64,000 nt of DNA from Mauremys mutica (Eukaryota > Chordata > Testudines > Geoemydidae): contig NC_059089.1 in the NCBI RefSeq assembly GCF_020497125.1, forward strand, positions 28,662,282-28,726,281, read 5' to 3'. The translations under genes were made by a program, and so were the position numbers. Numbering within the stretch: position 1 is the first letter of the stretch; each line of letters opens with the position of its first letter. Positions 58,429 to 64,000 of this stretch are shown one piece after another. A model generated the notes under the pieces. It did no database searches. It was not told the DNA's origin and saw only the letters and a list, made by a program, of their open reading frames with translations.

Positions 58429-59756
58429 ACCAGCAGCGCCAGCAGGGACAGTTATGTGATGTTTCCATTGTAGTTCAGGGCCATCTGTTCAGAGCCCATA
58501 AAGCTGTCCTTGCAGCCAGCTCACCTTACTTCTGTGACCAAGTACTCTTGAAAAATAGCAGGCGAATAGTCCTTCCAGATGTGATGAATCCAAGAGTGTT
58601 TGAGAATATCCTTCTGTCTACTTACACGGGACGGTTGGTGATGCCTGCTCCAGAAATTGTCAGTTATCTGACAGCAGCAAGTTTCCTTCAGATGTGGCAC
58701 GTAGTAGACAAATGCACTGAAGTGTTAGAAGGGAACCCAACAGTTCTCTGTCAGAAGATGAATCATGGCAGTGATCATCAGTCCCCAAGCAGCAGTAGTT
58801 ATAATGGGCTTGCTGAAACCTTTGAGCTGGGCTCTGGAGGACAGCCAGACTTCCACAAAGTGCAGGAGCTGAGGGATGGTGAAAATGAAGAAGAAAGCTC
58901 TAAAGATGAGCTGTCATCTCAGCTAACAGAACATGAGTACCTTCCCAGTAATTCTTCAGCAGAACATGACAGACTCAGCACAGGAATGACAAGTCAGGAT
59001 GGTGAAGAGGGAGCCAGCGACAGTGCAGAGTGTCAGTATACAAGGCCTATCTATAGCAAACCCAGCATCATGTCACACAAGCGTTGGATCCATGTGAAAC
59101 CAGAAAGATTTGAACAGGACTGTGAAGGTGTAGATGCACATACTTATGATGAGCACCAGGTGTCTGAATCCATGAATGTCATTCAGACAGAGCATTCTAT
59201 ACAGTCTTCAGGAGTTGAAGACTTTCACGTAAATGACAAAAAGATGGAGGCAGAATTTGATGAACAGGCTGATGAAAATAACTATGATGAGCAAGTTGAT
59301 TTCTATGGCTCTTCTATGGAAGAATTTTCTGGTGAAAGGGCAGATGGAAATCTAAATGTTCACAGACAAGATGTTATGATAGCAGCAGGGTATGGTGAGA
59401 GCATTGAAATGGCTACAGGAATTAAAGAAGAAACCACGCTCTCTGGATTCTCACCTACTGACAAACTATATCCTTGTCAATGTGGTAAAAGCTTTACACA
59501 CAAGAGTCAGAGGGATCGGCATATGAGCATGCACCTGGGTCTTCGGCCTTATGGTTGTGGTGTCTGTGGTAAGAAATTCAAAATGAAACATCACCTTGTC
59601 GGCCATATGAAAATCCACACAGGCATAAAACCTTATGAGTGTAATATCTGTGGGAAAAGATTTATGTGGAGGGACAGTTTTCATCGACATGTAACTTCTT
59701 GTACTAAGTCATACCAAGCCTCCAAAGCTGAGCAGAATACTACTGAGATGAACTAA
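58359..59756 (+). CDS. ZBTB43: ZBTB43, BTB/POZ and zinc-finger protein, complete
   Basis: A single-exon reading frame of 465 residues, close to the mammalian length. The start is fixed by an in-frame TAG at 58344-58346 and good context (GAAATGG). A BTB/POZ dimerisation domain occupies about residues 15-130, with LCDV at 32-35 and the AHKAVLAASS motif at 46-55. A Ser/Glu-rich, probably disordered linker follows (about 145-365). It contains two SUMO-type motifs, VKPE at 246-249 and IKEE at 355-358. Three zinc fingers end the protein. Finger 1 is C373-x1-C375-x12-H388-x3-H392, one residue short between its cysteines. Finger 2 is C400/C403/H416/H420. Finger 3 ends with cysteine (C428/C431/H444/C448). 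The family acts as nuclear DNA-binding transcriptional repressors; targets here are unknown. I identify it from the near-identity of the BTB and finger segments with ZBTB43 as I know it. Confidence 0.97.
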   Translation: MESGTNSFRVEFPDFSSTILQKLNQQRQQGQLCDVSIVVQGHLFRAHKAVLAASSPYFCDQVLLKNSRRIVLPDVMNPRVFENILLSTYTGRLVMPAPEIVSYLTAASFLQMWHVVDKCTEVLEGNPTVLCQKMNHGSDHQSPSSSSYNGLAETFELGSGGQPDFHKVQELRDGENEEESSKDELSSQLTEHEYLPSNSSAEHDRLSTGMTSQDGEEGASDSAECQYTRPIYSKPSIMSHKRWIHVKPERFEQDCEGVDAHTYDEHQVSESMNVIQTEHSIQSSGVEDFHVNDKKMEAEFDEQADENNYDEQVDFYGSSMEEFSGERADGNLNVHRQDVMIAAGYGESIEMATGIKEETTLSGFSPTDKLYPCQCGKSFTHKSQRDRHMSMHLGLRPYGCGVCGKKFKMKHHLVGHMKIHTGIKPYECNICGKRFMWRDSFHRHVTSCTKSYQASKAEQNTTEMN

Positions 59757-60049
59757 AACATAAGACTTATAATTGTTTAGCAGAGTAAGCAAAATAAACT
59801 AATTATGCAAATATTGTCTGGTACTTGCTATTGTGAAATTTAAGGTTTTGGTTTTTTCAAGTTCTAAGGATGTTGCTGATACAGCTGTGAGCAGACCAAA
59901 TTTTTGTCCATCTACTGTCTCCACTGCAGGTGCTTCAACCCTGCCCTGATGGGACCCCTTTAGAGGTGAGAGGGAAGTTCAAATCTCCATGGCTTATTCA
60001 TAGGACCCTCTGCTGAGACTGTAACTAATGAGGCCAATTGTGGTGATGT

Positions 60050-60150
60050 TTTTTGTTAATATATTATTGCTGTTATTTATTATGTTTCACAGTAGTGCTC
60101 AAGGGCTCTGATGGAGGCTCCATTGTGCTAAGAGTTAAATAAACATACTG
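60050..60150 (-). repeat. Ancient L3/CR1-like fragment in the 3' UTR
   Basis: TTATTTATTATG, then CAGTAGTGCTCAAGGGCTCT and CCATTGTGCTAAGAGTTAAA, is the antisense of the ancient tail seen at 18545 and 52595. One of the AATAAA words (60138) falls in it. Confidence 0.5.
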
Positions 60151-62387
60151 TAAGTTCCAGATCCAAAACCCACAATCTTAAAGCCTCAATCCTGCAAACA
60201 CTCCTGTGCTTAACTTTATGCATGAGAAGGTGGCAATAAGAGTAACAGTAGCACAAGATTGCATACGTTAGCTATGTGTAGAAATTGCAGGATTCAGGTG
60301 TTTGTTTTAAATGAATGAATAAAGGATTTTAGTTATATAGAACTTGCTATCAGCAGGGAACTGAACAGATGTCACCAACTTACTTAACATGGGTCATTAA
60401 ACAGCCTTCAGATAGCTATATTTTTTTAGCGAAAAGCCACTTTTTGAGTCAGGCCTCCCTTTACTTGTTTGTTTACCCATTTTTTTCTCTGGCAGGGTGT
60501 CTGGTTTTGTCTAGTTACTGGGCCTACTTCTATTCATTTTTGTAAAGCACTTGGATATATCATGATGTGTGCTGCATACATTTAAGAGACAGTTACATTA
60601 AAACTTCATTTGTTTGTACTCCTGCAGTGTATAATGTTAAAGTCGGTTGGGCTGTCTTTCAACCTTGGCTGCCACATCGTAAGAGAACTTGTAGAAGTGT
60701 GTGTAGCAAGAGGGCATTTTATCAAAATGTTGGTTTTTTTTAAGTGCATAGTTGGTATTATTCCAACACTCAAAGCCTTTAACCTATAGCTCAAGTTTCA
60801 GATTTTCATGGCTTACTACAGTAGCAAGTACCAAACTCACTGTACAATACAGGCTTGTTTTCTTGGTACTAAAGTTTTTTGAAAATTTCTATCCTTTTAA
60901 ATCTGAAGAGCTAGAGACTTGCTTCAGGAAGTTCTTATTAGTCATTGATAAACTGGCATTTAAATATTTAATCCTCTACCGTTTGAACAGTGGGGTCCAT
61001 AATACATGTTCTTCATTGTTAACTACTGTGACTCTGATCACATTCAAAGGCACAAGCAGGTCAGAGCTGTTTTCTCTCCACGTGAAGGCCCTAGCTAACA
61101 AACAATTTAAATTACCCTAGTTGGATCCCTTTTAATTATACAGTGGGACGTGAACAAGTTTCAGGTTTGTGAGCAACTTCCGGATTCTTAGTTGTGGGAA
61201 GGTGGCACTTGTATGCCATGAGGAGGATGTATTATACACTGGACTCATGCTCTAGCAGATGGAGCAGTATCGTAGTTTTGGGAGATTTTGACAACCATCC
61301 AGGCTAGCGGGAATGCATCAGTTATGAAGGTGGAGATAAGATTTAAGATGCGGGTTGAAGAAGGTAGCTCAAAATGGTTGAAAGCCTTTGCATTCCTACT
61401 CAGAAGCAGTTAACGTACGATGTAGTTTATTACCTGGTGTAAGAATGAAAGAGCCTCGTTAGCATACACTGTGGTCACAATCAGAAGAGGTGAGTCTACA
61501 TACATGTAGCCCTCTTCCAGCGCTGGTAACAAAATAATTAGCCAGCACCAAATGGCTACCAAGCATGACTGGCCCCAAGTTGCATCCAGATTCTGCAATC
61601 TGTAGAATCATGGAACTAAAATACAAAATGACCCATTATGTTAAAGCCACACGCATAAACAGATAATTCCCCCTTTAGCTGTTTTTCTTCTTTATCTGCT
61701 TAGCAGCCCAATTCAAAAAAATGTAATATCTATCCAAACTGTATCCTGAACATGAATGTCTGACACAAAGGTGAGCTTCATTACTTGGTGGGCTATTATT
61801 ACTGCAACTCTTTTGGCATATTACTTAAACTTAAGGAAAAATGGGTTTTTTAAAAAGCTCTCAAATTTTACTCTATCAATTCTTCAGATATTTTTCATAC
61901 AGAATTTTGAGTACAGAACATGAGTCCATTGCTGGCAATGGACATACAAATAGTCAGCACTAAGGAGTTCCTGCTCTTAGCACTTACTTGAACTCTACAT
62001 CAAAGCAGAATGGGGGTGATAATTGCTGTCTAACCCATGTACTCAAGGTAGCTAAACAGGAATCTGTTCACTAACACTGTAACCTGATCAATGTATAGAA
62101 GCACTTTGTATTTAAAAATCTTTATACATATTTTTTACATTTAGAAATTATATAGTCCCTCTATGGTTTCTTTCCACATTTACACTCTATTTAATATTGA
62201 AATTTATAATGGTAGCAGGTTATTTCCTTGTGTGTTTACAGGGCTGTAGGCAGAAGGTTCCTGTACTTACTGGCCCTTTTCTTCCATTTCCCCACCTCCT
62301 TACCACATACAGGGAGTACTTTTTGTGAGTTTCATGGTTCCATTTGGAGGAGAGAATGCTCCTGTTCTCTTCAAGATTGTTCTAGTA

Positions 62388-62506
62388 CAGTGGCTCATTC
62401 TTTTTCCATACTAATAACCCCCCAAAGGACAATAGAGAAGATTTGGGGACCCATCTGGCCATAGAAAAGAGAGGGTGGTTGCAAACCCCAGGTTGAGAAC
62501 CCATGG
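62388..62506. mobile_element. Decayed hAT-type MITE, 119 bp
   Basis: The left CAGTGGCTCATTCTTTTTCC and right complement CCATGGGTTCTCAACCTGG resemble hAT termini of the CAGTGGTTCTCAAC type. No duplication remains, so this is tentative. It ends just before the AATAAA at 62510. Confidence 0.4.
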
Positions 62507-63200
62507 TCAAATAAAGTATACTTCCATCAGACTCAGACCACGCTACAGAGCTGCCTATGAAGCCCTTTCATTTACCAGCTTGAGATGACTTTTATATGGG
62601 ACTTTTAAAAGTTAACTTCAAATAGGAGTAATGTTTAGATAACTTTGAAATAGAGCTTTAAAATAATGTACTAAGAGACACTTTAAGGGTTTTATACAGG
62701 TGTAGTAGGATGTGTTTGTGTATGCTTTTAATGACTTTTCATGAATAGTAACTCTAATATCTAATCCTGTTCTACCCAATAGGTTGTGACATTTTGTGTT
62801 GAAATTCCAGCATATGTGACTATTAACATTTGTAATCCTTGACACTTGGATTTTTGGTATTAAACCACATTAAATGCTTTGGTTACAGGTAGATGTTGTC
62901 TTAATTTGAGGGGCTGGGGTAGGAAATGGTAAGTGGCTCTCCAGAATCCACACTTAACTAAAACAAGAATGGATGCAGCTTCTTCCAGAACTTATAAGCA
63001 CCACTATCGGGATGGCCTTGTACAAGGGATAAAAGGTGCATTCTGGTCTGGGAAACAAGGGATCCACTTAACATATATTTTAAGGTGAATGTTATGCATT
63101 TATGCTTTTTAATTTTAGATGAGACCATTTAAAAACATAGTTTTGTTAATTTTTTTATCCTTCCCTTAAATATCCCCTCTTTTTGCTAGTAGACATTAGC

Positions 63201-63538
63201 AGAGGGGATGTTTTATAAAATCTGGATCATTGTAGAGAGATAAGGGGTAACCGTTTCAGAATCTTCTGTTACTGAGACTCCACTGCATGGCCTGCTGGTG
63301 GTAAGAACTCCTAAGGAGACTAAAGTTAAATTCCCTCCAATTTCATCTCTAGGTTTCTAAGACCATTGTTACCCATGGCATCTAAGCAATTGAAATTCTG
63401 ATATACAGTCTCCTGGAGTCACACTGAGAAGTACCTGACTTCTTTTCTCAGTGGAGCTGTTAATCTGTCTGTCAGGAGTCATTTTTCTCCTTTTTTGGGT
63501 TTATATATTAGCATTCCCATTTTGCACACTAGTATTTT
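63201..63538. other. Intergenic or distal 3' UTR, nothing recognised
   Basis: No feature recognised. An A13-type run at 63540-63552 begins the next entry. Confidence 0.35.
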
Positions 63539-64000
63539 TTAAAAAAAAAAAAGCCCCCGTTTCAAGTAGCGACCATTCTTGATTGCTTCATGGACAAGCA
63601 GCGAGACCCTAGATGGTACTACTGGAAGATCCTTGGTCTCAATTTTTCCCTCTGATGTAGCTTCCCTGTCAAGACTGATAAAATACCACACATCAGAGGC
63701 CAGGAGGGAGCTCTGAGATTGCCATATTTCAGTGTCTTTTATTGTAAGGTCCATACTTGACATCACTGTACTTCTGGACACGAAAGAATGGACATCCTTC
63801 AGACCACCTAAAGTGAACATTGGGCTGGTGCCAGAGAGCTTATCCATCTTTGAATCCTGAGAGCCAGCAGTTTTGTATTTAGTATCATCTTTCTTTAGAA
63901 GAGTTGGAAGTTTTCTCAAAGCAGCAAAGGAAGGTTGCTGCTTTCCTCCTTTAATTATATTTAACTGGGTAGTTAGAGTTTTTAGTTTAAAAGCTCTACG
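63539..64000 (-). CDS. Unrecognised partial ORF, open to the window edge
   Basis: On the minus strand the frame is open from base 64000 to a TAA at 63541-63539, 153 codons, with no stop and no start codon needed inside the window. The last codons run into the homopolymer (GLFFF), so the true C-terminus may end earlier by splicing, or this may be a frame that reads into noncoding DNA. Composition is protein-like: Lys, Ser, Thr and Asp rich, with segments such as KLPTLLKKDDTKYKTAGSQD, FTLGGLKDVHSFVSRST and SDVWYFISLDREATSEGKI. No domain or family recognised. It is convergent with ZBTB43. It could be the end of an exon of an unannotated minus-strand gene, a pseudogene, or chance. Confidence 0.3.
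   Translation of the reverse strand, partial: RRAFKLKTLTTQLNIIKGGKQQPSFAALRKLPTLLKKDDTKYKTAGSQDSKMDKLSGTSPMFTLGGLKDVHSFVSRSTVMSSMDLTIKDTEIWQSQSSLLASDVWYFISLDREATSEGKIETKDLPVVPSRVSLLVHEAIKNGRYLKRGLFFF

Larger units (their letters stand above)
59757..63200 (+). other. ZBTB43: ZBTB43 3' UTR and downstream, end unknown
   Basis: Long AT-rich sequence after the stop. AATAAA words at 59793-59798, 60138-60143, 60318-60323 and 62510-62515 are possible poly(A) signals. ZBTB43 transcripts in other vertebrates have multi-kilobase 3' UTRs, so a distal site is likely. Repeats at 60050-60150 and 62388-62506 lie within. The short frames here are not accepted as genes. Confidence 0.5.

Noticed and set aside
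59466..59690. Frame antisense to the ZBTB43 zinc fingers
   Set aside because: It is a shadow of the strongly constrained coding strand.
63539..63560. A-run at the edge of the terminal minus-strand frame as a retrogene tail
   Set aside because: It is A-rich on the plus strand, the wrong orientation for a poly(A) tail of a minus-strand retrocopy.

Overview
The window looks like nuclear DNA of a non-avian sauropsid, most likely a turtle. It has one clear protein-coding gene in 64 kb, spliceosomal introns and a CpG-island promoter. It also carries many CR1 LINE fragments with the usual 3' ends, old MIR-, L2- and L3-like debris, and a dense set of CpG-rich hAT-type elements, a Harbinger-type element and Tc/mariner-type MITEs, of kinds I associate with turtle genomes. 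The turtle assignment is inference from repeat content; no alignment was run.

Region 1-53.7 kb is intergenic and repeat-laden. Nine hAT-type insertions are bounded by perfect 8-bp target-site duplications (TSDs): 4698-5258, 14877-15021, 19138-19524, 20941-21818, 39448-39753, 39900-42261, 40998-41215, 42363-43034 and 49338-49917. Two 123-bp elements of one family (11814-11936 and 47256-47378) have 8-bp TSDs with one mismatch. A 2.5-kb Harbinger-type element (9652-12143) carries a decayed Myb/SANT-like gene on the minus strand and an unexplained ORF on the other strand. An L2-like LINE (27.1-29.5 kb) is split by a CR1. A probable LTR-type repeat (18.7-20.3 kb) was hit by a hAT element. A possible terminal coding exon on the minus strand (495-799) is the only hint of a second gene in this half.

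Region 53.7-63.2 kb is ZBTB43, on the plus strand: a CpG-island promoter with tandem ETS-like motifs, a non-coding first exon ending at a GTGAGG donor (54144/54145), a 4.2-kb intron, and a second exon (from 58336) holding the whole 465-codon reading frame and a long 3' UTR. It encodes a BTB/POZ protein with three C-terminal zinc fingers. With exon 1 joined to exon 2, two short upstream ORFs precede the start; the stop of the first overlaps the start of the second (TAATG), and the second overlaps the ZBTB43 start out of frame.

At the right edge, 63539-64000 on the minus strand is an open frame of 153 codons running off the window. I do not recognise it. In other amniotes ZBTB43 lies between LMX1B and ZBTB34; no exon of either was seen here.
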